From Devosia sp. FKR38 (GTDB lineage Bacteria > Pseudomonadota > Alphaproteobacteria > Rhizobiales > Devosiaceae), in NCBI RefSeq assembly GCF_005222805.1, contig NZ_STGC01000002.1:757836-821835 (forward strand): 64,000 nucleotides of DNA. The letters run 5' to 3'. Made by a program: the position numbers and the translations under genes. How positions within the stretch are numbered: the first letter of the stretch is position 1; each line of letters begins with the position of its first letter. The notes under the pieces were generated by a model. It was given only the letters and a program-made list of their open reading frames with translations. It had not been told where the DNA came from and made no database searches. Below are positions 23,755 to 36,284 of the stretch, piece after piece.

Positions 23755-24684
23755 TCACCCGCGGGGATGGGCCTTGCGATAGCTGTCGAGCAGGCGGTCG
23801 GTGTCAACGGCAGTATAGATCTGGGTCGAGGAGAGGCTGGCGTGACCCAGCAATTCCTGGATGGCGCGCAAATCGCCACCCTGTCCCAGCAGGTGGGTGG
23901 CAAAGGAATGGCGCAGGGCGTGCGGGGTTGCCGAGGCGGGCAGGCCCAGCGCGCCGCGCAATTGGGCGACGCGCAGCTGGATCAGCCGGGGCGAGAGCAC
24001 GCCACCCTTGACCCCGCGGAACAGCGGCTCCTCGGGCCAGGATTTGAACGGGCAGAGTTCGAGATAAAGATCAATGGCTTGGCGTACCGGGTCGATCAGC
24101 GGCACCATGCGCACCTTGCCGCCCTTGCCGGTGACCCGCAGCACCTGGGCATCAAGGTCGCCCTTGGTCAGCGACAGCGCCTCGGCAATGCGGAGCCCCG
24201 CGCCATAGCACAGCGAGAGCACGGCCATGTCACGGGCGGCGACCCAGGGGCGCTCCTCCAGCTCATGGGTGGTGTCGATGGTGGCGCGCGCCTCGGCCAC
24301 CGTCAGCGCCTTGGGCAGTGAGCGCGGCAGCTTGGGCGTGCGGATGACATTGAGCGCTTCGGTCGCCATCACCTCCTCACGTTCGAGGAAGCGGAAGAAG
24401 CTCTTGAGCGCGGAAAGGACCCGGGCAAGGGATCGCGAGCCCAGGGTCTCGTTGCGGCGCTGCGCCATGAAGGCGCGGATATCGGCGGCGCGCAGGGCCT
24501 TGAGCGTTGCCAGTGTCACCGGCCCGCCGGTATGGCCGGCCAAAAAGCTCAGGAACTGGTCGAGGTCGCGGCCATAGGCTTCGAGCGTATTTTCCGCCAG
24601 GCGCCGCACCGAGCCGAGCTCGCGCTGCCAGGCATCGACCTGGCTGCGGACGAAGGCATCGGTGGCAAAGGCGGAGTCGACCAT
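23755..24684 (-). CDS. xerC: tyrosine recombinase XerC
   Basis: Resolves chromosome dimers at dif with XerD and FtsK. 309 residues. The N-terminal SAM-like domain (about 10-105) precedes the catalytic domain. Active-site residues are visible in order: Arg in GAGLRIAEAL, Lys in TGKGGKVRMVP, His-x-x-Arg in PHALRHSFATHLL, His in LGHASLSSTQIY, and the nucleophilic Tyr of that last motif. Not associated with mobile-element features; its place beside priA is common in this order and supports XerC rather than a phage integrase. Confidence 0.92.
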   Translation of the reverse strand: MVDSAFATDAFVRSQVDAWQRELGSVRRLAENTLEAYGRDLDQFLSFLAGHTGGPVTLATLKALRAADIRAFMAQRRNETLGSRSLARVLSALKSFFRFLEREEVMATEALNVIRTPKLPRSLPKALTVAEARATIDTTHELEERPWVAARDMAVLSLCYGAGLRIAEALSLTKGDLDAQVLRVTGKGGKVRMVPLIDPVRQAIDLYLELCPFKSWPEEPLFRGVKGGVLSPRLIQLRVAQLRGALGLPASATPHALRHSFATHLLGQGGDLRAIQELLGHASLSSTQIYTAVDTDRLLDSYRKAHPRG

Positions 24685-24763
24685 GGGTTCACTCTCGGTT
24701 GCTATGGTAAACCCATCGTTAACTGGCTGGCGTTACCGTGAAATCTGACAGGAGAGCCAGCCG

Positions 24764-25708
24764 ATGACGACATTGCTTACCGCCTGCCGCACCGGGCTGA
24801 TGCTGGCACTGCTCACATCGGGCGCTCTGGCGCAGGATTACAGCTATACCAGCCCCGACAGCGCCGTGCGGATCAATGGCGGCATCGGCGCACTCTATCT
24901 GCGCGGCAATGAATATGTCTTTACCGGCGATGCTACGCTCAGCCAGCTGATCTGGGAGACGCGTGCCCCGGTGCTGCGCGGTAGCCTGGCCGTGGATGTC
25001 GGCAGCGGCGTCAGCCTCTCGGCCGAGGGCAGCGTGGCCGGCTTCGGCTCAAGCTATATGGAAGACTACGACTGGCTGATCCGCACCAATAATTTCGACA
25101 ATTGGACGCATCGGTCGCAGCATCCCGATACCCGCCTTGAGCACTATGTCACGGGCGCGGCCATGGTGGGCTATGATCTGGTGAAGGACCCCGATGCCGT
25201 GGTGCGGGTCCAGGCTGGCGTCAAATATACCGATGTCAAATGGGCGGCCTATGGCGGCTCCTATGTTTACAGCGTCAACACGTTCCGCGATACGACCGGC
25301 AATTTTGGTGATGGCGTTCCTGGCATCAGCTATCGGCAGAAACTGCCCGAGCTCTTTGTCGGCTTCGATGGCGATCAGACCTATGGCAATGTGCGGGTCG
25401 GCGGCATGTTGCGCGGTGGCCTGACGGTGATGGGGCGCGCCGAGGACAACCATTGGATGCGCAATCTGCTGGTGATCGACAGCTTCCGCCCGGCCCCGAC
25501 CTTCGCGGCAGGCCTGGATGTGGGTTTCGCGCTCGGACCACTGGCCGAGTTCGTGGTCGCGGCGCGCTATGACCAGGCCTTCCTGATGCGTGGCAAGGCC
25601 GAATATTTCGATACCAGGACCGGGGTGCGCACGATCGTGGACGACAACAGTGCCGGTGGCGATCTGCGCAGCGCTGAAATCACCGCAGGCCTGCGCGGCC
25701 GCTTCTAG
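24764..25708 (+). CDS. omptin-family outer membrane aspartic protease
   Basis: 314 residues with a signal peptide to about residue 23 (SGALA-QD). The region MEDYDW...TWTHRSQHPDT...GGSYVYS...FRDxxGxF aligns with OmpT/Pla. Catalytic residues of omptins are all found: Asp101 and Asp103 in MEDYDW, and Asp228 with His230 in AEDNHW, matching OmpT Asp83/Asp85 and Asp210/His212. It ends GLRGRF, a beta-barrel end with terminal Phe. Length equals OmpT (about 317). Omptins cleave between basic residues of surface or host/antimicrobial peptides and need lipopolysaccharide. A CAGGAGAG site precedes the ATG. Family call is confident; substrate is unknown. Confidence 0.88.
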   Translation: MTTLLTACRTGLMLALLTSGALAQDYSYTSPDSAVRINGGIGALYLRGNEYVFTGDATLSQLIWETRAPVLRGSLAVDVGSGVSLSAEGSVAGFGSSYMEDYDWLIRTNNFDNWTHRSQHPDTRLEHYVTGAAMVGYDLVKDPDAVVRVQAGVKYTDVKWAAYGGSYVYSVNTFRDTTGNFGDGVPGISYRQKLPELFVGFDGDQTYGNVRVGGMLRGGLTVMGRAEDNHWMRNLLVIDSFRPAPTFAAGLDVGFALGPLAEFVVAARYDQAFLMRGKAEYFDTRTGVRTIVDDNSAGGDLRSAEITAGLRGRF

Positions 25709-25793
25709 CTCAGACAGCGAAAAAGCCGGCGCCCCGGCTTTGGCAGAATCAGTTGCGCCCCCATATGGTCTGATGCGAACAGACCGGGCACAA

Positions 25794-27962
25794 ATGGAAC
25801 ATCGTCCTGACATCGTGGCCGTCATGGTCAGCGTGGCCGTGGAAGGCCCCTATAGCTATCGCGTGCCCGCCGGCATGGCGGTGGAGCGCGGTTCCATCGT
25901 GTCGGTGCCGCTGGGGCCGCGGCTGGTGCCGGGCGTCGTGTGGGGTCCGCCCAAGGACATGGTGGCGCATAATCGGCTGCGCGACATTGCCATGGCCTAT
26001 GACGTGCCGCCGCTCAGTGATGAGCTGCTCAAGCTGGTCGATTGGGTGGCGCGCTATACGCTGGCGGCGCCCGGCCAGGTGCTGCGCGCCGTGCTGCGCT
26101 CGACGGAAGCACTCGATGCCCCCAAGCCGGTGGTGGCCTATCGCCGCACCGGGCATGAGCCGGGCAAGCTGACGCCGGCGCGTTTGCGCGTGCTCGATGC
26201 GCTCAATGATGATCTGGCCTGGCCCAAGGCGGCGCTGATCGGGGCGACGGGCGTGTCAGCATCAGTGATCGAGGGGCTGGAAAAGGCCGGCGCGATTGAA
26301 CGCATCGAAATGCCGCCGGGGCCAATTGTCGAACTGCCTGATCCCGATGCGGCCGTGGCGACCCTGTCGGAGGGGCAACAGGCGGCGCTCAACGACATTC
26401 TGGCGCTCGATGCGCAGCAGTTCGGCGTGGCCCTCCTTGATGGGGTTACCGGTGGCGGCAAGACCGAAGTGTTCTTCGAAGCCGTAGCCGATACGCTGCG
26501 GGCGGGGCGACAGGCGCTGATCCTGCTGCCCGAGATTGCGCTGACCAATACCTTCATCAACCGCTTCACCAAGCGCTTCGGCACCCGCCCCGCCGAATGG
26601 CATTCCGACATGACCCCGGTGCAGCGCGCCAAAGTCTGGCGCGGCGTGCTGGACGGTTCGGTGCGGGCCGTGGTGGGCGCCCGCTCGGCACTGTTCCTGC
26701 CGTTCCGAGAACTGGGCATGCTGGTGCTCGATGAAGAGCATGACGGGGCCTATAAGCAGGCCGATGGCATTACCTATCATGCCCGCGACATGGCGGTGGT
26801 GCGGGCGCGTCTGAGCGGAGCCCGGGTGATCCTGTCCTCGGCGACGCCATCGGTGGAAACGCGCAACAATGCCAATAGCGGCCGTTATGCCCATGTGCTG
26901 CTGACCAGCCGCTATGCCGAAGCGGCGATGCCCAATATCACAACCATCGACATGCGCATCGATGGCCCCGAGAAGGGGCAGTGGATCGCACCGGCATTGG
27001 CGCGTGAGGTGTTTGCCGCGCTCGATCGTGGCGAACAGGCGCTGCTGTTCCTCAACCGCCGCGGCTATGCCCCGCTGACCCTCTGCCGATCCTGCGGTCA
27101 CCAATATCAATGCCCGGACTGTTCGGCCTGGATGGTGGAGCACCGCTTTCGCGGCGTCCTGATGTGCCACCATTGCGGGCACGAGGTGCGCACGCCCACC
27201 GTATGCAGTGCCTGCGGCGAGGCCGATGCGCTGGTGGCGGTGGGGCCGGGCATCGAGCGGGTGGCCGAGGAGGCGGCTGCGCGTTTCCCCGATGCGCGGC
27301 GGGTGATTCTGTCCTCGGACATGGGCAGCAATGCCCAGTTGCGCGAGCGCCTGGCCGAGATTGAACGCGGTGAATACGATTTGATCATCGGCACGCAGCT
27401 GGTGTCCAAGGGGCACCACTTCGAAAAGCTGACGGTGGTGGGCGTGCTCGATGCCGATCTGGGCCTGGCGCATGGCGATCCCAGGGCGGCGGAAAAGACC
27501 TTCCAGATTCTGACGCAAGTGGCCGGCCGGGCCGGGCGCGCCTCAAAGAATGGCAAGGCGTTCCTGCAGACCTATCATCCCGACCATCCAGTGATGCGGG
27601 CCATGGTGACCGGGGACCGCGAGGCCTTCTATGCCCATGAGTTGGCGGCGCGGCAGGCCGGGGGTCTGCCGCCCTTTGGCCGGCTGGCGGCGCTGATCGT
27701 CTCGGCCAATGACCACACTACCGCCATGGGCTTTGCCAAGCGCCTGCTGTCGGCAGCGCCCATGGCCGAGGGTGTGCGCCTGTTCGGGCCGGCCGATGCG
27801 CCAGTCGCCATGGTGCGCGGCCGCCACCGGGTGCGGCTCCTGGCCCAGTCGGGCAAGGATTTCGACCTCTCGGGCTATGTGCGATTCTGGCTGGGCGCCG
27901 CCGAAAAACCCACGGGCAATCTGCGGGTTCAGGTGGATATCGATCCGATGAGCTTTATGTAG
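25794..27962 (+). CDS. priA: primosomal helicase PriA
   Basis: Restarts collapsed replication forks: binds branched DNA, unwinds 3'-5' and loads the replisome. About 722 residues, normal for PriA. In order: 3' DNA-binding domain (RPDIVAVMVSVAVEGPYSYRVP), helicase motif I DGVTGGGKTEVF, motif II DEEHDGAY, motif III SATPS, then eight Cys in four pairs that bind two zinc ions (CRSCGHQYQCPDC, CHHCG, CSACG), and motifs V-VI with GTQLVSKGHHF and QVAGRAGR. Start uncertain: ATG 25773 would add seven residues; neither has a strong ribosome binding site. Confidence 0.95.
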   Translation: MEHRPDIVAVMVSVAVEGPYSYRVPAGMAVERGSIVSVPLGPRLVPGVVWGPPKDMVAHNRLRDIAMAYDVPPLSDELLKLVDWVARYTLAAPGQVLRAVLRSTEALDAPKPVVAYRRTGHEPGKLTPARLRVLDALNDDLAWPKAALIGATGVSASVIEGLEKAGAIERIEMPPGPIVELPDPDAAVATLSEGQQAALNDILALDAQQFGVALLDGVTGGGKTEVFFEAVADTLRAGRQALILLPEIALTNTFINRFTKRFGTRPAEWHSDMTPVQRAKVWRGVLDGSVRAVVGARSALFLPFRELGMLVLDEEHDGAYKQADGITYHARDMAVVRARLSGARVILSSATPSVETRNNANSGRYAHVLLTSRYAEAAMPNITTIDMRIDGPEKGQWIAPALAREVFAALDRGEQALLFLNRRGYAPLTLCRSCGHQYQCPDCSAWMVEHRFRGVLMCHHCGHEVRTPTVCSACGEADALVAVGPGIERVAEEAAARFPDARRVILSSDMGSNAQLRERLAEIERGEYDLIIGTQLVSKGHHFEKLTVVGVLDADLGLAHGDPRAAEKTFQILTQVAGRAGRASKNGKAFLQTYHPDHPVMRAMVTGDREAFYAHELAARQAGGLPPFGRLAALIVSANDHTTAMGFAKRLLSAAPMAEGVRLFGPADAPVAMVRGRHRVRLLAQSGKDFDLSGYVRFWLGAAEKPTGNLRVQVDIDPMSFM

Positions 27963-28051
27963 CCGCCCCTGCGACACTTTCGCCGCAATTGAATCGTCGG
28001 ACCAAGCCTTGCAAGGCGCGCGAGCCTTGTGCTAGAGCGAGCGCGACTTTG

Positions 28052-28076
28052 AAGGGGTCTCCGGACGTCCCCTTTT
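28052..28076 (+). promoter_or_regulatory. terminator-like hairpin in the atp leader
   Basis: AAGGGG (28052-28057) pairs with CCCCTT (28069-28074) around an 11-nt loop, followed by two more T. It lies about 90 nt before atpH. It could terminate priA read-through or attenuate the ATP synthase operon. A plausible promoter TTGCAA-18 nt-TAGAGC lies just upstream (about 28009-28038). Confidence 0.4.
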
Positions 28077-28164
28077 CCAAATAAGAATAAGCGTCAGCGA
28101 CCGCCCGGGTTATCCAACCAGTTCAGGCGGCAAGCAGGCAAGCAACCAAGAGGGTGATGCGGCA

Positions 28165-28724
28165 TTGGCAGCGCAGAATTCAGTGCTTACCCAGATCGCT
28201 CGGCCATATGCGTCGGCGCTGTTCGATCTCGCTGAGAGCGAGAACCAGTTGGCATCGGTCGAGACGTCCTTGTCGGATGTCTCCCGCCTGATCGGGGAAA
28301 GCGCAGACTTTGCGCGCTTCCTGCGGTCGCCGGTCATTACCGCAGACTCCAAGGCCCAGGCGCTCGATGCCCTACTGGCCAAGGCCAATACCAATCCGCT
28401 GGTCAGCAATTTCCTGCGCCTGGTGGCCAAGAACGGCCGTCTGTTTGCGCTCGATGCGATCATCGTGGGTTTCCGTGAGCTGGCCGCCAAGGCCCGCGGC
28501 GAAATCACCGCCGATGTGACCTCTGCCGCGCCGCTGAGCGCCGAGCAGGTGTCCGCACTGGCGGACACGCTCAAGGCCAAGGTCGGCAAGACCGTCACGC
28601 TCAACCAATTCGTCGATTCGTCCCTGATCGGCGGCCTTCAGGTGAAGGTCGGCAGCCAGATGATCGACAGCTCGATTAAGACAAAACTCGCTGCGATGAA
28701 GATCGCCATGAAAGAGGTCGGATA

Positions 28725-28725
<1 letters not shown>
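28165..28725 (+). CDS. atpH: ATP synthase F1 subunit delta
   Basis: Delta subunit of the F1 head, linking the alpha3beta3 crown to the peripheral stalk. 186 residues with the family start [16 protein letters not shown] and the C-terminal [35 protein letters not shown]. Translation appears to start at TTG (28165) with AAGAGGG 10 nt upstream; the nearby ATG (28157) and GTG (28154) are out of frame. First gene of atpHAGDC; its stop overlaps the atpA start by one base (TAATG). The F0 genes are elsewhere, as usual in alphaproteobacteria. Confidence 0.95.
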
Positions 28726-30260
<1,535 letters not shown>

Positions 30261-30284
30261 GGCCAGCAGGGAGATCGACGGCCA

Positions 30285-32634
<2,350 letters not shown>

Positions 32635-32643
32635 TTTTACGAT

Positions 32644-32668
32644 CGGGCTTGCCCAAAGGGCGAGCCCG
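32644..32668 (+). promoter_or_regulatory. intercistronic hairpin between atpD and atpC
   Basis: 11-bp stem CGGGCTTGCCC/GGGCGAGCCCG (one T-G wobble) with loop AAA, starting 10 nt after the atpD stop and 25 nt before the atpC start. It is not followed by T-run, so it fits an mRNA-stabilising or partial attenuation element that would set beta above epsilon. Confidence 0.6.
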
Positions 32669-32692
32669 AGCTTCCGCTAAGGGACCAAAACT

Positions 32693-33118
32693 ATGGCTGA
32701 AGGCCTCAAGATCGAGATCGTGTCGCCGGAGCGTCTGGTGCTGTCGGAAGTCGTGACCTCGGTCACCGTTCCGGGCACGGAAGGCTATTTCACGGTCATG
32801 AATGATCATGCCCCGTTCATGACCACGCTGCGTCCCGGTTTCATCACCGTGAACGGCCTGAACGGCAAGGACGAGATCTATTTCGTCAAGGGCGGCTTTG
32901 CCGATGTCTCGCCCGATGGCCTGACCATCCTGGCCGAGCAGTCTGTGCCGTATGCCGAGTTCGACCATGCTGACCTGGCTGCCCAGATCAAGGCTGCCGA
33001 AGCCGATCTCGCCAATGCTGCCACGCCCGAGCATAAGTCCTATGCCCAGGAAGTGGTGAGCGCGCTGGCCAATCTGGCCATCGAAGCCGGCCAGATCAAC
33101 GGCGGCCACGTCCACTAA
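32693..33118 (+). CDS. atpC: ATP synthase F1 subunit epsilon
   Basis: Rotor subunit that regulates F1 hydrolysis. 141 residues. The N-terminal beta-sandwich carries IEIVSPERLVLSEVVTSVTVPGTEGYFTVMNDHAPFMTTLRPG, a family hallmark, and FVKGGFADVSPDGLTILAEQ. The C-terminal helices are present but short. AAGGGA precedes the ATG. Last gene of the atp operon, followed by a terminator. Confidence 0.97.
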   Translation: MAEGLKIEIVSPERLVLSEVVTSVTVPGTEGYFTVMNDHAPFMTTLRPGFITVNGLNGKDEIYFVKGGFADVSPDGLTILAEQSVPYAEFDHADLAAQIKAAEADLANAATPEHKSYAQEVVSALANLAIEAGQINGGHVH

Positions 33119-33147
33119 CACCGGTCGATACAACCCGATATATTGAG

Positions 33148-33188
33148 GCGCCCACTGGCAAGTGCCCGTGGGCGCTTCTGTTTTTGTG
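33148..33188 (+). terminator. intrinsic terminator of the atp operon
   Basis: 8-bp stem GCGCCCAC/GTGGGCGC (33148-33155/33168-33175), 12-nt loop, then TTCTGTTTTTG. It follows atpC by 29 bp. 33189-33373 holds no gene and should include the promoter of the next chemoreceptor. Confidence 0.85.
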
Positions 33189-33373
33189 CTGGCTGTTACG
33201 CGAGATGGCGTCGGCTACGGCCTGCCCGATGTTGGCGCAATGCGCTCAAAGAATAGGCAACTTATTGGTATCTATGACAAAATAGGCGCCTGCAACGGTC
33301 CGTTAACGCCTCGGCCGCACACTGACACGCAAACGGGCGCCTTGGGGGCGACTGATATGACCTGGGGTGCACC

Positions 33374-35533
33374 ATGGGTTCTCTGCTGGCCAATATCCGC
33401 CTGACCTTTGCCATCGCCGCAATGGCGATCCTGTCGATCACCATAGCCATCGGCGCGGTTGTCGCCGGCTTCTATGTCAGCCTGTCCCAGTCGACCCAGC
33501 ACGATGCCATCAGGGCGGTGCAGGACGCCACCCGCATCAGTGCAGAAATCCTGCGGGTCAACCTGCCCAGCCTGGAAGTGACCGCAGACGAAGCGGGCAA
33601 TGTGGCGGCACTGAGCATGCGGTCCATGCCCAAATTCCGCAACCATGGCGTCATCGACACCATTGCCATGGTCGCCGCACAGGATGCAGCCATCTATGTG
33701 TACAACAGCGAAGCCAGCCCTGACCTTGTCGTGGGCAGCACGAGCCTGCTGCAGGCCGATGGCGAGCGCCGGCTTGATGCCAGCATAGCGGCCGGCACGT
33801 CGCTGTTTGACAGCCTGATGGCCAACACGGCCGTCAGTACCGAAGAGACCATCAACGGGCAGGACTATTTCACACAGTACCAGCCGATCGCTATGGCCGA
33901 CGGCACCGTGATCGGTGCGCTGATGGTGGCGGTGGCCCGCGCGCCCATCGAGGCCGTTCTGGGCAGCAGCATGCAGGTGCTGGCCGTGGTGGGCGGCGGC
34001 GCACTGCTGGTCATTGGCACTCTGGCGCTGCTGCTGGCCCGCCGGCTGACGCGCCCCATTCCGCGATTGTCGGCGGTGATGAGCGCCATTGCGGACGGTC
34101 AGACAGACACGCCTGTGCCCTATGTCGACTTGCGCAATGAAGTCGGTGCCATGGCGCGCGCGGTGGAAGTGCTGCGCCATAGTTCGGAGCGTGTGGCTGA
34201 GTTGGGCGTCGAGACCCGTCAGCATCTGGACCTGGCTGCCGATCATACCGGCCAGCTCAATGCGATTTCCACAGCCCAGCTCGTGGCCGAGTTCACCCTC
34301 ACCGGCGAGATCATCAGCGCCAACCAGAACTTCCTCGATCGGTTGGGCTACCGGCTCGACCAGCTGGTGGGGCAGCCCAATGCGACAATTCTGTTCGATG
34401 CCGACCCCAGTTCCATGGGCTATCGCCAGTTCTGGCTTGATCTGGCGGCGGGCGCCTCCAAGAATGGCGAATATCGCCGACGCAGCCGCGACGGCGGCGA
34501 GGTCTGGATTCAGAGCACATTCGCGCCGATCCTGGGGGTCGATGGCGCACCCTACAAAGTCGTCCAGTTTGCCACCGATGTCACGGCGCGAGTGCAGGCC
34601 GTCGCTGCGGTGCGGGCTGCGCTGCTGGAGCTGGCGCAGGGCGATCTGACCCAGACCATCGACACAAGCTTCTCGGCGGAGTTCGAGGATCTGCGGCTGG
34701 CGCTCAACGACACAGTGACGCGCTTTGCCGATGTGGTGGGCCAGCTGCGCGCCGTGTCACGCTCGGTCCGCTCGGCAACCGGTGAAATCCTCTCGGGCGC
34801 CAATGATCTCAGCGAGCGTACCACGCGCCAGGCGGCGACGATCGAAGAGACCTCGGCGGCCATGGAGCAGCTGGCCGGCACAGTGGCTGGCAACTCCCGC
34901 ATGGCGCAGGATGCCGCCAGCAAGGCCGAGGCCGTGTCCAAGTCTGCTGCGCAAAGCGGCACCGTCATGGCCGAGGCCAGTAATGCCATGGAGCGGATCA
35001 CGGCCAGTTCGGGCAAGATTTCCAACATCATCGGGCTGATCGACGACATTGCCTTCCAGACCAATCTGCTGGCGCTCAACGCGTCGGTGGAAGCTGCGCG
35101 GGCCGGCGACGCCGGCAAGGGCTTTGCGGTTGTTGCGGTTGAGGTGCGCCGGCTGGCGCAGAGCGCCGCCAGTGCATCGGCCGACGTCAAGGCGCTGATC
35201 GAGCAGTCGGCCCGGGAGGTCAAGGGCGGCAGCCAGCTGGTGGCTGATGCAGCGCAACGGCTCAACAGCATGCTTGATGCCGCGCGGGATAATAGCCAGC
35301 TGGTGGAGAATATCGCCCGGGCCAGTCGCGATCAGGCGGGGGCAATCGATGAAGTGTCCCAATCGGTGCGCATCCTGGATGAGATGACGCAACACAATGC
35401 TGCGCTGGTTGAACAGACCAATGCGGCCATTGAACAGACCGAGGCGGAGGCCCGGAAACTGGACGAGATCGTGGATGTCTTCCGTCTTGTTGCAGCACAA
35501 ACAGTGTCAACAAATCGCCGCCAAGCTGCCTAA
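33374..35533 (+). CDS. methyl-accepting chemotaxis protein with Cache, HAMP and PAS domains
   Basis: 719 residues. A membrane helix (about 12-33), a periplasmic sensor of Cache type (about 34-195, with [18 protein letters not shown] and [11 protein letters not shown]), a second helix (about 198-218), HAMP (219-272), a cytoplasmic PAS domain (about 285-405, [20 protein letters not shown]), a second HAMP-like block, and the signalling hairpin (about 475-700) with the tip [44 protein letters not shown]. So it may sense both a periplasmic ligand and a cytoplasmic signal. Its C-terminus (NRRQAA) has no CheR tether. Start site weak (GGGGTG upstream). Confidence 0.9.
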   Translation: MGSLLANIRLTFAIAAMAILSITIAIGAVVAGFYVSLSQSTQHDAIRAVQDATRISAEILRVNLPSLEVTADEAGNVAALSMRSMPKFRNHGVIDTIAMVAAQDAAIYVYNSEASPDLVVGSTSLLQADGERRLDASIAAGTSLFDSLMANTAVSTEETINGQDYFTQYQPIAMADGTVIGALMVAVARAPIEAVLGSSMQVLAVVGGGALLVIGTLALLLARRLTRPIPRLSAVMSAIADGQTDTPVPYVDLRNEVGAMARAVEVLRHSSERVAELGVETRQHLDLAADHTGQLNAISTAQLVAEFTLTGEIISANQNFLDRLGYRLDQLVGQPNATILFDADPSSMGYRQFWLDLAAGASKNGEYRRRSRDGGEVWIQSTFAPILGVDGAPYKVVQFATDVTARVQAVAAVRAALLELAQGDLTQTIDTSFSAEFEDLRLALNDTVTRFADVVGQLRAVSRSVRSATGEILSGANDLSERTTRQAATIEETSAAMEQLAGTVAGNSRMAQDAASKAEAVSKSAAQSGTVMAEASNAMERITASSGKISNIIGLIDDIAFQTNLLALNASVEAARAGDAGKGFAVVAVEVRRLAQSAASASADVKALIEQSAREVKGGSQLVADAAQRLNSMLDAARDNSQLVENIARASRDQAGAIDEVSQSVRILDEMTQHNAALVEQTNAAIEQTEAEARKLDEIVDVFRLVAAQTVSTNRRQAA

Positions 35534-35628
35534 ACCGTAAAGTTCTGCGGTGAGTGGAATTTATCAACTCTTTACGTTCTGGCGTCATTGTGAGCTCAGG
35601 CCGTCTCGAACGGTGAGGAGCACAATCC

Positions 35629-36225
35629 ATGACGACTACCAATCTGCTGCGTCCCGGCGCCTATGCGCTCGGCCTTGTCACCCTGATGTCCTTTGGCGCT
35701 GCCACGCAGGCCGAGGATGAATTCACCGCGCCGCTGACTGCGCTGGCGCAGAGTGAAATCGTTGCCATTGCCAGCGATCCCGCCGTTATCTCGGCCATCA
35801 TCGCCCAGAATGCGGTGACCGCCAGCTATGACCAGGCCAAGATCGACGAGCTGGACAAGCAGTGGCGTGCCGAAGTGGACGCGGCGAGCAAGCCGCTCGT
35901 TGACGCCACGCTGGCCAATGCCGCCTCGCAATATCTCAAGGGCGTGCAGGAAGCCTCCGGCGGCAAATATACCGAGATCTTCGTGATGGACGCCAAGGGC
36001 CTCAATGTCGCGCAGAGCTCGCTCACTTCTGACTATTGGCAGGGTGACGAGGACAAGTTCACCGCCAGCTTCGGCGCCGGCGCTGGTGCCGTCCATGTTA
36101 GCGACGTCGAGCAGGACGAGAGCACCCAGGTCTTCCAGAGCCAGGTCTCTGTGCCGGTTGCTGATCCGGCGACGGGCAATCTGATTGGCGCCATCACCGT
36201 GGGCGTCGACGTTTCGATGCTCTGA
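35629..36225 (+). CDS. free-standing periplasmic Cache-domain protein
   Basis: 198 residues: signal peptide (1-28, cleavage near TQA-ED), then one helix and a single Cache/PDC-like sensor domain (about 60-198). Conserved Cache-type features are YTEIFVMDAKGLNVAQSSLTSDYWQGDEDKF and the closing SVPVADPATGNLIGAITVGVDVS. No membrane anchor or output domain follows. It sits between two chemoreceptor genes in the same orientation, with an intercistronic hairpin before the second. It might be a soluble ligand-binding partner of one of them; that is inference. Confidence 0.75.
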   Translation: MTTTNLLRPGAYALGLVTLMSFGAATQAEDEFTAPLTALAQSEIVAIASDPAVISAIIAQNAVTASYDQAKIDELDKQWRAEVDAASKPLVDATLANAASQYLKGVQEASGGKYTEIFVMDAKGLNVAQSSLTSDYWQGDEDKFTASFGAGAGAVHVSDVEQDESTQVFQSQVSVPVADPATGNLIGAITVGVDVSML

Positions 36226-36232
36226 TCCTTCT

Positions 36233-36254
36233 GGCGGCGGCTTCGGCCGCCGCC
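36233..36254 (+). promoter_or_regulatory. intercistronic UUCG-loop hairpin
   Basis: Perfect 9-bp GC stem GGCGGCGGC/GCCGCCGCC closed by TTCG, 7 nt after the Cache gene stop and 30 nt before the next receptor start. Without an adjacent T-run it is more likely an mRNA end stabiliser or weak terminator. Confidence 0.6.
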
Positions 36255-36284
36255 GTCGTTCTGTCGGCTTTGTGAAAGCACCCT

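Noticed and set aside
23755..24684. Phage or island integrase
   Set aside because: Sequence and neighbourhood (next to priA) fit XerC; no attachment repeats or phage genes nearby.
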